Source: Akkermansiaceae bacterium
GTDB lineage: Bacteria; Verrucomicrobiota; Verrucomicrobiia; Verrucomicrobiales; Akkermansiaceae
DNA length: 64,000 bases
Direction of reading: 5' to 3'
Assembly: GCA_019634595.1 (NCBI GenBank)
Contig: JAHCBC010000001.1
Location: forward strand, 1,054,001 to 1,118,000
Part shown: positions 35,901-44,570 of the stretch, one piece after another
Numbering within the stretch: the stretch's first letter is position 1
Layout of the letters: each line of letters starts with the position of its first letter
Position numbers and translations under genes: made by a program
Notes under the pieces: model-generated
Told to the model about the DNA's origin: nothing
The model's input: only the letters and a program-made list of their open reading frames with translations
Databases searched by the model: none

Positions 35901-36125
35901 TCAGGGGCGGCTGCCGCGGGACTTCCGCAACCACTCCCCTTCCAGCTCCAGTATGGCGATGGCTTCGCGGACGCCGGCATGGATGAGGTGGTCGAGGGCG
36001 CGGGTGCATTTCCCATCATGCTCACGTCCGGCGGCTTCACGCTCGGTGCAGTATGGCATTTGCTCCGCACGGGCCGCGGCTTCGTCGAGCACGCCGGGCG
36101 CTTTCCGGATGTGGTTCATTCCCAT
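35901..36125 (-). CDS. Small protein of unknown function
   Basis: 74 residues from the ATG at 36125: MGMNHIRKAPGVLDEAAARA, then QMPYCTEREAAGREHDGKCT and a helical HAGVREAIAILELEGEWLRK end. Soluble, charged. It lies opposite the tail block, just left of promoter-like copy P3, with two AT-rich dyads beyond its stop. It could be a small phage or regulatory protein. No domain recognised; the opposite-strand frame in this interval looks less protein-like. Confidence 0.45.
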   Translation of the reverse strand: MGMNHIRKAPGVLDEAAARAEQMPYCTEREAAGREHDGKCTRALDHLIHAGVREAIAILELEGEWLRKSRGSRP

Positions 36126-36148
36126 GGGGGAAGATCGTGCGGGAGATT

Positions 36149-36200
36149 CAAGATTCAAGATTCAAGATTCAGGATGACCGATGACCGATGACCGATGACC
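36149..36200. repeat. Tandem tract: ATTCAAG units then ATGACCG units
   Basis: Three to four copies each of a 7-base unit, directly upstream of promoter-like element P3. Confidence 0.65.
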
Positions 36201-36203
36201 CAT

Positions 36204-36222
36204 AAATTGGCCAGGTGTTCAA
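36204..36222 (+). promoter_or_regulatory. Phage promoter-like element, copy P3
   Basis: AAATTGGCCAGGTGTTCAA; it ends 36 bases before the ATG of the first tail fibre gene at 36259. This copy has a short A-tract. Confidence 0.65.
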
Positions 36223-36258
36223 TGTGTGGGCGCTTCGGGGGATGGGCATGCTGGCGGC

Positions 36259-38010
36259 ATGATCGAGGAAGAGACGAGACCGACGCAGGACTATGATGAG
36301 GTGCCTGAAGGTGGGGTGGCGGTGCCTTTCCGCTTCGATGATCCGGGGTGGCTGAAGGTGCAGTTCCTGGATGGAAATCTGGTGGTGAACCTGGATCATG
36401 ATCCGGATGGGACCGAGGGGTCCCAACAGGAGAACTCGTTCATCGTGCGGTATGCGGAGGTGGATGGCGGGGGCACGGCGGTGCCGCATGTGGTGACGAA
36501 TCCGCCGCTGCCGCACGGACAGACGCTGCGGGTGGCCCGGGTGACGCCACTGGAGCAGCCGCTGGAACTGGCCACGAACGCGCCGCTGCCGGCCCGCGCG
36601 CTGGAGCGGGCGCTGGACCGGCTGACGATGGCGCTGCAGGACCAGCAGGCGGAGAACGGATCGCTGGTCCAGAACGTGCTGACCTTTCCGCCGGGGGAGC
36701 CGGCGGGCTTCCGCACGCAGTTGCCACCGGCGACGGGGCGGACGGGACGCTTGCTGGGGTTCCACAGGCAGACGGGGGAGCTGGAGCTGGTGACGACGAA
36801 CCAGATCGCGCTGGTGTCGGCGCAGTCGCAGCTCACGTATGTGCTGGGGCAGGTGGGTGCGCTGGTCCAGCAGACGGAGACGTCATTCCAACAGACCTAC
36901 CAGTGGGCGACGCAGGGATTCTACTACCGGGACGCGGTGAATGACGGGATGAAGTACGGGGAGATCGGGAACCGGGACCTGCTGGACCAGCCCGCCTACC
37001 GTCCGGGGCCGGAGTCGATGACGATCCAGTCCGGGAGCGATTCGCTGGAGCACCGGGCGAAGGGGCAGCGGAGCATCGCCATCGGCTACGGGACGCATGC
37101 GGATGCGGCCTACTCGGTGAGCATCGGCTCTTTCGCGCAGGCGTGGGGTGGCGGTGCGGTGAGCCTGGGGCATGACGCGGTGGCGCGGGGGAGCGAGTCG
37201 GTGGCGGCGGGGCGTTCCGCGCATGCGGAGCTGGACACGTCCGTGGCGGTGGGACCATGGGCGCGGACGCCGGTGGAGTCCGGGGTGACGGGATATGGAT
37301 GTGTGGCGGTGGGCTATATGACGGAGGCGGGCGGGGCATACGGGACGGCGCTGGGTGCGGAGGCACGTGCGGCGGGCACATCCTCCCTGGCGGCGGGGAC
37401 GGGCGCGGCGGCGGTGGGTGTCCAGCAGACCTCCGTGGGGCACCAGGCGGGCAGTGCGGCGCACCCGGCGGACCGCGCGCTCTCCATGGGCGCGTTCAGC
37501 AAGGCGAAGGCGGCGGACGCGTGCGCGGTGGGCATCCGCTGTACGGCGGAGGGCGCGGGCGGCACGGCGGTAGGGGTGGATGCGCAGGCACATGGCGCGA
37601 GATCCACGGCGGTGGGCTGGAGCAACAGTGTGTCCGCGCCGGATGGATGTGCCTTCGGCTACGGGAACGTGGTGAAGGTGGAGGCGGAACGGTCCACGGC
37701 GCTGGGACGCGGGGTGGCGCTGGAGGTGCCGGACAGCGTGGACATCCGCGCGGGCACCTCCGGCCCGCGGTTGTTCCTCTCCGGGAGCACCGGGGCGGCG
37801 CAGCTTTCCTACCTGCTGACGGACGACACGCCCACGACGGGCACGGAACCATGGGGCGAGGAACCGCCGCCCTCCAGCGGCGGGTTCCACATCCCGGTGC
37901 GGATGCTGGCCTTCCGCGTGAACACGGCGAAGACGCATCTTTTCATCGACGTGGCCGTGGAGGAATCGGGCGTCCCGGTGATCCGGACGGCGTCCATCGC
38001 GTTCGGGTGA
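36259..38010 (+). CDS. Phage tail fibre 1 with YadA-like head repeats
   Basis: 583 residues from ATG 36259 (MIEEETRPTQDYDEVPEGGV). The N-terminal ~130 residues, with VAVPFRFDDPGWLKV, LPHGQTLRVARVTPL and RALERALDRLTMALQDQ, match the particle-binding part of podoviral tail fibres. Residues about 270-490 are a run of 14-residue beta-roll repeats such as SIAIGYGTHADAAYSVSIGS and TAVGVDAQAHGARSTAVG, the signature of the YadA-type trimeric adhesin head. The C-terminus is a compact receptor-binding or trimerisation part. The protein is expected to trimerise and bind the cell surface. A paralog follows 60 bases downstream. Confidence 0.75.
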   Translation: MIEEETRPTQDYDEVPEGGVAVPFRFDDPGWLKVQFLDGNLVVNLDHDPDGTEGSQQENSFIVRYAEVDGGGTAVPHVVTNPPLPHGQTLRVARVTPLEQPLELATNAPLPARALERALDRLTMALQDQQAENGSLVQNVLTFPPGEPAGFRTQLPPATGRTGRLLGFHRQTGELELVTTNQIALVSAQSQLTYVLGQVGALVQQTETSFQQTYQWATQGFYYRDAVNDGMKYGEIGNRDLLDQPAYRPGPESMTIQSGSDSLEHRAKGQRSIAIGYGTHADAAYSVSIGSFAQAWGGGAVSLGHDAVARGSESVAAGRSAHAELDTSVAVGPWARTPVESGVTGYGCVAVGYMTEAGGAYGTALGAEARAAGTSSLAAGTGAAAVGVQQTSVGHQAGSAAHPADRALSMGAFSKAKAADACAVGIRCTAEGAGGTAVGVDAQAHGARSTAVGWSNSVSAPDGCAFGYGNVVKVEAERSTALGRGVALEVPDSVDIRAGTSGPRLFLSGSTGAAQLSYLLTDDTPTTGTEPWGEEPPPSSGGFHIPVRMLAFRVNTAKTHLFIDVAVEESGVPVIRTASIAFG

Positions 38011-38011
38011 C

Positions 38012-38060
38012 GGGTCCCATAGGACCTGTAAGACCCATAAGACCTATGTGACCCATAAAA
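38012..38060. repeat. Tandem tract of GACCCATAAGACCTA-type units
   Basis: Occupies the whole gap between the two tail fibre genes, with alternating CCCATA and ACCTRT units. Confidence 0.55.
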
Positions 38061-38070
38061 ACCACCATCC

Positions 38071-39942
38071 ATGATCCAGGAAACCTCCAACATGACCATC
38101 CATGCCGGGAACGGCTCGACGGCGGAAGCCTATCCCATCCCTTTCCGCTTCGATGAGCCGGGGTGGCTGCGGGTGACGCTGCGGCGTCAGGACGCGCCTG
38201 CGGACGGGGAGGAAACACCGCTGGAGCCAGGTACGGGATATACCGTGGAAATGGCGGGCGGCCAGGCACGGCTGTTCACCACCGCGCCGGTGGGGGCGGA
38301 CATGCAGGTCCGCATCCGCCGCCGGACGCCGCGCACCCAGCGGCTGCACCCGCTGCCGGACTCACCGCTGGCACCGGAGGATGTGGAACGGGCGCTGGAC
38401 CGGGTGGCGATGGCGGTGCAGGATCTGCGGACGGACGGGGGGCTTTCCACCCGGTCGATGACATTCCCCGCCAGCGAGGCGGTGGAGGACGGAGGCGTCA
38501 CGCTCCTGCCGCACCAGGCCGCCGGGGGGGAGCCGGACCGCCGCGGCACGGTGATCACCTTTTTTCCGGAGGATCTCCCGGGTGCACCCGCACCGGAGGA
38601 CGAGCCGCCCGGCGGACTGACCTACACGCCGACGGACGCGCTGCTGGAGTCCATCCGGGAGGAGGCGGAGGGAGAGTATCTCATCGACCGGTGGGGCACC
38701 GCGGAGGTCGCGATCGAGAATGCGATGTCATGGCTGACGGCGCGGGCGGACGCCTACCGGTTCTCCATCTCCTACATCATCGCGAACGAAAGGCACGGGA
38801 CGACCTTCGGCTACAAGGGGAATCATGTGTTCACGGCCCCCGCCAGCCTCACCATCCAGCATGGGAGCGTGGGTGAGCATGAAACGACGGAGCCGCACGC
38901 GCTGAGCTTCCGCTCCACGGTCATCGGTGATGGCGCGCACACGGACGCGGGGGATGATGAGGAGAACACCAGGGACATGCTGGTCATCGGCGCGGAGTCC
39001 ATGGCGCTGAGGGGTCCGGACCAGCACCACTCCCTGGCCGTGGCGGGGAGATCCGCGCTGATCTATGGCTATAACAATGTCGCGCTGGGAAGCCACGGCA
39101 TCACCGGCAGGGCGGACGCGCAGGATGCCGCGTTCGAGGATAACATGGACTGGACCGGCCATACTTTGTCCACCGTGGTGGGAACCGCCACTTTCTGCCA
39201 TGGCAGGGAAAACGTGATCCTGGGGGCGCAGGCGGTGGCGCATGGGAAGAGGAACTGCGCCTTCGGCCACCAGACGGTGGCGAACGGCTACGGCATGCTG
39301 GCCCTGGGAGCGGATGCGACGGCACAGGTGCCCTACCTCGAGCGCCGGCCATCCCTGGAGGATCCGCCGCCGGATGCCGCCGCGCTGGCCGTGGGCCACG
39401 GAGCGCAGGCCCGGTCCTGGGAGACGGTGGCCGCAGGTGCATCCGCGGAAGCGGCCACCGCGCCGCAGACGGTGGCGGTGGGCGCGGGTGCGGTGGCCGG
39501 GGAGGAAGGATGCGTGGCGCTGGGCCATGGGGCGGCGGCGCAGGCGGGGTGGTCCACCATGTTCTCCAACGGCAGGGCGGAGACGGGGGCGTGGGCTGCC
39601 AGCGGCTTCGGCTACCGGCCGCGGCTGACCCTGGAGGGAAGCGTGGAGGTCATCGCACGCGGCCAGGGGGATGACACCCCACCCGGGCAGCCGGTGGCTC
39701 CCGGAGCGCGCGCCTTCCTCCATCCGCACCACGGCCTGTCGCTGAGCCATGCGGCGACCGCACTGCCACCCGCCGCCACGGACGCCGTGCGGGGGGAGGA
39801 GCCGCAGGCCATCACCGCGGAACACTGCGGCACGCTGGCTCCCGGCATGCTCACCTTCCACTGCGACGGGGACACGCTGCGCATCCACCTGTGCGACGGC
39901 CCGGTGATCCGCACGGCCAGCGCGGACTTCGACGCGGAGTGA
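38071..39942 (+). CDS. Phage tail fibre 2 with YadA-like head repeats (paralog)
   Basis: 623 residues, starting MIQETSNMTIHAGNGSTAEA. PIPFRFDEPGWLRVTLRR and DVERALDRVAMAVQDLR in the first 130 residues mirror fibre 1 (FRFDDPGWL, LERALDRLTMALQD), so the two are paralogs. Beta-roll repeats follow from about residue 280, including HSLAVAGRSALIYGYNNVAL, NCAFGHQTVANGYGMLALGA and CVALGHGAAAQAG. The C-terminal end ends with VIRTASADFDAE, comparable to VIRTASIAFG in fibre 1. Two fibres with a common anchor and different tips would broaden host range. Confidence 0.75.
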   Translation: MIQETSNMTIHAGNGSTAEAYPIPFRFDEPGWLRVTLRRQDAPADGEETPLEPGTGYTVEMAGGQARLFTTAPVGADMQVRIRRRTPRTQRLHPLPDSPLAPEDVERALDRVAMAVQDLRTDGGLSTRSMTFPASEAVEDGGVTLLPHQAAGGEPDRRGTVITFFPEDLPGAPAPEDEPPGGLTYTPTDALLESIREEAEGEYLIDRWGTAEVAIENAMSWLTARADAYRFSISYIIANERHGTTFGYKGNHVFTAPASLTIQHGSVGEHETTEPHALSFRSTVIGDGAHTDAGDDEENTRDMLVIGAESMALRGPDQHHSLAVAGRSALIYGYNNVALGSHGITGRADAQDAAFEDNMDWTGHTLSTVVGTATFCHGRENVILGAQAVAHGKRNCAFGHQTVANGYGMLALGADATAQVPYLERRPSLEDPPPDAAALAVGHGAQARSWETVAAGASAEAATAPQTVAVGAGAVAGEEGCVALGHGAAAQAGWSTMFSNGRAETGAWAASGFGYRPRLTLEGSVEVIARGQGDDTPPGQPVAPGARAFLHPHHGLSLSHAATALPPAATDAVRGEEPQAITAEHCGTLAPGMLTFHCDGDTLRIHLCDGPVIRTASADFDAE

Positions 39943-39950
39943 CATCATTT

Positions 39951-39970
39951 ACTATATACCCCGTAGAAGT
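39951..39970 (+). repeat. 20-bp direct repeat, left copy
   Basis: ACTATATACCCCGTAGAAGT. It differs at two positions from 46864-46883, and the two bracket the pyruvyltransferase/fibre/lysis block of 6.9 kb. Confidence 0.5.
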
Positions 39971-39987
39971 CGGATGATCCCGCGGTG

Positions 39988-40012
39988 AAAAAAAATTGGC
40001 CATCTGTTCAAT
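39988..40012 (+). promoter_or_regulatory. Phage promoter-like element, copy P4
   Basis: A8 then TTGGCCATCTGTTCAAT; it ends 36 bases before the ATG at 40049. The two bases between the half-sites differ (TC rather than GG) from P2 and P3. Confidence 0.65.
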
Positions 40013-40048
40013 CCACCCACCCGCCTTTCATCCGCCATCCTCCCCCAC

Positions 40049-41425
40049 ATGATCCAGCAGGCCACCGACGCACCTCCCGCCGCCCCCGGAGTCACCTTCA
40101 TCGGCGCGCATGGCAATGCAGGTGACGCGGTGATCACCCTGGCGACGACGCCGTGGATCCGCTCCCTGCGGTTGGAGGAGGACACCATCATCTTCAAAGG
40201 CGGTGGCCTGGGCCACCACGCGAATCTCCACGAGCTGCTGGACAGCCTGCCGCGTGAAAAACCGCTGGTCGTCGCGCCCACCTCCCTGGACGCGGCCTCC
40301 GCGGACATCCTCGCCACCTTTCCCCGCGCACATGTCTTCTGCCGCGGCGCGGTGTCCCTGGAACTGGCGGAGGCACGCGGCATCTCCTGCGAACTGGCGC
40401 ACGATCTGGCGCTCCGCACCGACTGCACGCCATGGCGGGATCTGCCGGCGGCGGGCACGCTGAACTGCTTCCGCGGGGATGTGGAGAGCGCGACGAACCA
40501 CCGCCCGGTGGACAATGATGACATCTCCCTGGCGGCGCACCGCGCCTGGACACCAGACAACTGCAAGGAGGCGGCCCACGATTTCATCCGCACCATCGCC
40601 GGGTACCGCACCATCCACACGGACCGGCTGCATGTGGGCATCATCGCCGGATTGCTGGGGCGCGAAACACATCTGTATGCGGGCACGGACCACAAGATCC
40701 CGGAAGTGTACGCACACTCGCTCCGCCATCTGGAAAACGTGACGCTGCACCGCGCGGAGGAGACGCACGTGGGTCCTGCCCCGCGGGCCGTCATCATCCA
40801 CCAGTCCGGCCGAGAGGACAGGAAGGCATCCGTGCTGGAACTGTTCCACAAGGTGGGGAACTGCCGCATGCTGGAGGCGGTGGCACCCCTGTGGGAAAGC
40901 GCACCGGCGAACGTGGCGGTCCGCGGCTGCTCCCTCTCCCACCTGCGCGCGCTGCGCCTGCATGGCGGAAACGGTCCGCTGCTGGTGCTGGAGGATGACG
41001 CGAAGGTGGTGCCCGCCGCCTACGGGTCGTGGCTGCGCACGACCACCCTCCCCGACGACTGCGGCGCGGTGCTGCTGGGCGGGGATGTGGCCCACCACAC
41101 GCCCGGCCCGGGTGGCTGGCACGAAGTTCTCCCGCCATTCTGGGGCAGCCAGGCCGTGGTCTATAACACACCGCTGCTGGCAAAGACACCTTTCCTGATC
41201 AACGCGCTGGAGATCATCGCCTCCAACCAGGTGGGTCCGCACGGCAACGGCTTCGGCCTTTGTTACGAATCCATCCTCCTCATGGCGCTGCAAAGCGTGG
41301 GGCTGAAACTCCACTGCCGCACGGACCACGCCTTCACCACTCACGAGGACACCTCCGCGCGCAGCGGAAAGATCGAACCGCCCCGCATGGCGAGTGTTGG
41401 CGGCAGGTTGATGGTGGATGGTTGA
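40049..41425 (+). CDS. Polysaccharide pyruvyltransferase fused to family-25-type glycosyltransferase
   Basis: 458 residues. The N-terminal part (about 10-245) has VTFIGAHGNAGDAVITL (a GNxGD start), IIFKGGGLGHH, HVFCRGAVSLELAEARGI, TDRLHVGIIAGLLG and a HKIPEVYAHSL end, the PS_pyruv_trans pattern of enzymes that add pyruvate ketals to surface sugars. The C-terminal part (about 248-455) has AVIIHQSGREDRKASVL, CSLSHLRALRLHGGNGPLLV then LEDDAKVV, and QAVVYNTPLLA, the glycosyltransferase 25 pattern. It has its own phage promoter-like element and lies between tail-fibre genes, so it may alter host surface glycans or decorate the particle. The last residues derive from a TTGATGG-type tandem tract. 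Confidence 0.75.
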   Translation: MIQQATDAPPAAPGVTFIGAHGNAGDAVITLATTPWIRSLRLEEDTIIFKGGGLGHHANLHELLDSLPREKPLVVAPTSLDAASADILATFPRAHVFCRGAVSLELAEARGISCELAHDLALRTDCTPWRDLPAAGTLNCFRGDVESATNHRPVDNDDISLAAHRAWTPDNCKEAAHDFIRTIAGYRTIHTDRLHVGIIAGLLGRETHLYAGTDHKIPEVYAHSLRHLENVTLHRAEETHVGPAPRAVIIHQSGREDRKASVLELFHKVGNCRMLEAVAPLWESAPANVAVRGCSLSHLRALRLHGGNGPLLVLEDDAKVVPAAYGSWLRTTTLPDDCGAVLLGGDVAHHTPGPGGWHEVLPPFWGSQAVVYNTPLLAKTPFLINALEIIASNQVGPHGNGFGLCYESILLMALQSVGLKLHCRTDHAFTTHEDTSARSGKIEPPRMASVGGRLMVDG

Positions 41426-41497
41426 TGGTAAATATCCAGCGAATCAGCCCTCACGCCATCAACCCCCAACTATCAACTATCAACCATCATCCCCACC

Positions 41498-41782
41498 ATG
41501 AACCTACCCCCCAACAACACCATCACCACCGCCGGATCCTATGACATCCCACGCCTGATCCCCGGCCGCGAATATCTCCTCACGCTGCGCTGCTCCGGCA
41601 CCGCCGCCGCCACACTGGCCTTTGACGACGGCCCCGGCGGCGGCTTCTCCGCAGTCCAGGACGGAGGCATGCTGGGCGCCAACCCCACCGAAGCGCGCCT
41701 GGTCGCGCCCTCCGGCACACTGCGCATCACCGTGGCGTCCACCAACGCACCCATCCGCGTGAATCTGGTGCCGGTGCTCTGA
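41498..41782 (+). CDS. Small beta-rich phage protein
   Basis: 94 residues: MNLPPNNTITTAGSYDIPRL, then LLTLRCSGTAAATLAFDDGP and TLRITVASTNAPIRVNLVPVL. This is a compact beta-sandwich-like composition as seen in small baseplate, fibre-associated or decoration proteins. It sits between the pyruvyltransferase fusion and the long fibre in the same direction. The family is not recognised. The gap before it contains CAACTATCAAC-type repeats. Confidence 0.6.
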   Translation: MNLPPNNTITTAGSYDIPRLIPGREYLLTLRCSGTAAATLAFDDGPGGGFSAVQDGGMLGANPTEARLVAPSGTLRITVASTNAPIRVNLVPVL

Positions 41783-41834
41783 GGCGGCGCACCGCCTTTC
41801 CTTTCCGCTCTCCATCCCACCTCCCCCCATCTCC

Positions 41835-44390
41835 ATGTCAGGCATCCTCCTCCCCCACCCCATCCTCCGGCGCGGAAGCATCACCCGTTCCGGCCGGGTG
41901 AGTTCCCGCAGCGGTATCATCACACGCCATGGTGAAACGGACCCGCTGGAGGGAATTCCCTTCAACCTCCGGCTGCAGACGCACCGGGGGGAGGTGAGAG
42001 GAGTGATCAACGACATCCTCGTCACGGGCGCGGGGGATGCCAGTGTGAACGGCCTCTATCAGATGGACGGATACTTTGACGGAAAGCCATGGTTCAGACA
42101 CGCCTCCAGCAACATCAGCATCATCTGGTTCTCCGGTTGGTTGCCGGAACCTGTCTGGCTCCTGAACGCCACCAACGGGCCCGCCTATATCAACCTGAAC
42201 AACCCCGACCTGCCACCGGAAGAAGGATGGCAGGATGCCGGTGGAGGAGGCGCCATGCCAGTGATCAGGTTCATCACACACCAACGGCTGGCCCCAGTCG
42301 GCCTTTACAAGGACACTGCCTGCACCACCCCCGCAACGGCAGCCGGAGACCTCATCGCCGCATGGCGGGATGAAATTTCAGGCAGTGGCCTGGTGGCAGT
42401 TCAGGATGTTTCCACCAAGCGGCCGATCCTGCGGTTTGCCTCCGGCGTGCCGGTTCTGGAGTTCGATGGGGTTGATGATCATCTCACACTCACTCTTGCC
42501 AGGCCATTTCCATTCTCCCTCTCAGTTGGAGCGAAAAACAACACCACAGGGTTTGGCGGAATGGCTGGCTACGGGCCATATAACATCGCCATAGGAAATT
42601 ACTATGATGGCCTCACTCCCGACAATGCGTTCTGGCTGTGGTCCCCTGATCGCGCTGCCGGGTATGGGGAGGAAAACAGCCTGGACCTCAACTGGCACTC
42701 CCACATCGGACTGATCCCCAATGGCGACATCGATAAGGCCGCGTGGTCCATGTATCTGGACGGCGTCCGGACCGGATCTCCCGGAACTCCGGCCAACGCG
42801 CCGATGCTGGGCGATTCCACCACCTTGAGCATCGGGCAGGATGGCTTCGGAGCGCATTGGTCGGGCCGGATGACATCCTACATGCAGGCCAATTCCATTT
42901 GGTCCGCCGGTGAGATTGCCCGGATCTCAACACATGTCCGCCATATCAATCCTGATCCCATGGCGGAGGTTCCCGCCATTCTCCGGCTCCAAACACATCG
43001 CGGGAACGGTATTCCTCTTGGGTTGTATCAGGATGTCGCCTGCACCATCCCTGCGACAACAGAAGGCGACTCCATCGCCGCGTGGCGGGATGAAATTTCA
43101 GGTGGTGGGCTGGTCGCAGTGCAGAGCGTTTCCACCAAGCGTCCCACACTCCGATTCGTCTCCGGAACGCCCGTGATCCGCTTCGACGGAGCCGATGATG
43201 TCCTGCACACCACCATCCTCGCCCCGGACGATGCATTCTCCTATGCGGCATCCGGGCGTTTCCGCAGCACAGGCCTCTATCCCGCATTGATCGGCGCACC
43301 GCCGGGAGGCGTCACGTTCGGCGCTGGGGGTGCGAACCTGGTGGGGATCAATCAGCTGGGGGTGAACGATCCGCAGACCGCTGTGGACGTCGGCACAGAC
43401 CCATTCGCGTTCGTCGTCACTTACGAACCGAACATCTACTCCTACCACGTCCGCCGTCAATTCGAGCCGGACGTCATCATCACCGACCAGACGGACGGCT
43501 CCGGCGGCTACTTAGCCACCGGCGAACTGATGATCGGCAACGGCCACAACGGAGAGATCGCAGCTCCCGTGGATCTCACTTCCATCCTGATCCTGCCCGG
43601 ATCCCGATGGACGGAAAATCAGATGGCAAGTGCTGCCTCCCACCTCCATTCCTTCGATCCGGATCCACTTGCGGGCCTGGACTTCTCACTCCGCCTCCAG
43701 ACCCATCGCGGGGATGGGGTTCCTTTCGGGCTATACAAGGATGTGGCATGCACCATCCCCGCGATGGAGGATGGGGACTCCGTCGCTGCATGGCGGGATG
43801 AGCTTTCCGGCAGCGGTCTCGTTTTGGAGCAAAGTATTCCAGCCAAACGTCCGACTCTTCAGTTTGTTTCCGGTGTTCCTGTCCTGGAATTCGATGGCAT
43901 TGACGACTTCCTGATTGCCACAGGAGTCCCCACCATCTCCGGGATCATCTCCGCTACTGCGACCGGAATGTATAGAAGTTCCGCGCAGGACAACGGACGT
44001 CTCCTGTCCATGGCGGATACCTCGAATATGGATTGGGAGGGTGGCACCGGGTATGTTCCTGCTCTCAGGCCACTGTCTGACTCTGAAGTCGGGGTTCAAT
44101 ATGCCGAATCTCATGGATATCAGAATACCCTCGCCAATGAGTGGTTCACGTTCGCCTCACGCGCCACCGGCTCCGCCATTGAGACTTGGAAGAATGGCAA
44201 CGACAAGGTGACTGCCTCCGTCAACACCAGCGCCATCGCATCCACTCGAATCAAAATCGGCGGCTCATTCGCGTTCTCTGACACTGCGGATCTGTGGGAC
44301 GGCTATATCAGCAGTGTTGCCTTTGGTCCATGGACAGAAGCGCAAACCCTCCAGACTCAATTCCACTTTTCCAAACTCCGGCCCTCATGA
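41835..44390 (+). CDS. Phage fibre/adhesin with three LamG-like repeats
   Basis: 851 residues. Three long repeats start near residues 141, 384 and 618, each opening with LGLYxDxACTxPAT..GDxxAAWRDE, then TKRPxLxFxSGxPVLEFDGxDD and a LamG/concanavalin-like beta region ending near a 'SFDPDP' or 'HINPDP' boundary. Such domains bind carbohydrates. The gene lies after two other fibre-related genes and before lysis genes, so it is a likely receptor-binding protein. The stop overlaps the next ATG by four bases (ATGA). There is no signal peptide. Confidence 0.7.
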   Translation: MSGILLPHPILRRGSITRSGRVSSRSGIITRHGETDPLEGIPFNLRLQTHRGEVRGVINDILVTGAGDASVNGLYQMDGYFDGKPWFRHASSNISIIWFSGWLPEPVWLLNATNGPAYINLNNPDLPPEEGWQDAGGGGAMPVIRFITHQRLAPVGLYKDTACTTPATAAGDLIAAWRDEISGSGLVAVQDVSTKRPILRFASGVPVLEFDGVDDHLTLTLARPFPFSLSVGAKNNTTGFGGMAGYGPYNIAIGNYYDGLTPDNAFWLWSPDRAAGYGEENSLDLNWHSHIGLIPNGDIDKAAWSMYLDGVRTGSPGTPANAPMLGDSTTLSIGQDGFGAHWSGRMTSYMQANSIWSAGEIARISTHVRHINPDPMAEVPAILRLQTHRGNGIPLGLYQDVACTIPATTEGDSIAAWRDEISGGGLVAVQSVSTKRPTLRFVSGTPVIRFDGADDVLHTTILAPDDAFSYAASGRFRSTGLYPALIGAPPGGVTFGAGGANLVGINQLGVNDPQTAVDVGTDPFAFVVTYEPNIYSYHVRRQFEPDVIITDQTDGSGGYLATGELMIGNGHNGEIAAPVDLTSILILPGSRWTENQMASAASHLHSFDPDPLAGLDFSLRLQTHRGDGVPFGLYKDVACTIPAMEDGDSVAAWRDELSGSGLVLEQSIPAKRPTLQFVSGVPVLEFDGIDDFLIATGVPTISGIISATATGMYRSSAQDNGRLLSMADTSNMDWEGGTGYVPALRPLSDSEVGVQYAESHGYQNTLANEWFTFASRATGSAIETWKNGNDKVTASVNTSAIASTRIKIGGSFAFSDTADLWDGYISSVAFGPWTEAQTLQTQFHFSKLRPS

Positions 44391-44488
44391 CTTACACCCT
44401 CGTCCCCACTGCCATCCGTGATACCTGCAACCATGGCAGCTCGCCAATCCGGCATCGCCCTTGCAGGCACGCTCGCCGCTTCACATGA
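44387..44488 (+). CDS. Very small frame coupled to the fibre gene
   Basis: 33 residues, MTYTLVPTAIRDTCNHGSSP, starting in an ATGA overlap with the fibre stop. It is followed in another frame by the small gene at 44433, and the two may be one longer gene broken by a frameshift around 44430. Weakly supported. Confidence 0.3.
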   Translation: MTYTLVPTAIRDTCNHGSSPIRHRPCRHARRFT

Positions 44489-44570
44489 CTCCGCGGACCT
44501 CGGCATGATGTGGAACCGGGACAACTTCCTTCACGCTTCGGGCCTCAAACCTCCACCCCTCCCCCCATGA
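44433..44570 (+). CDS. Very small frame coupled to the spanin-like gene
   Basis: 45 residues, MAARQSGIALAGTLAASHDS, ending ADLGMMWNRDNFLHASGLKPPPLPP. Its stop overlaps the ATG of the lipoprotein gene at 44567 (ATGA). Coupled overlaps on both sides argue for translation, but the protein is unknown. Confidence 0.35.
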   Translation: MAARQSGIALAGTLAASHDSADLGMMWNRDNFLHASGLKPPPLPP

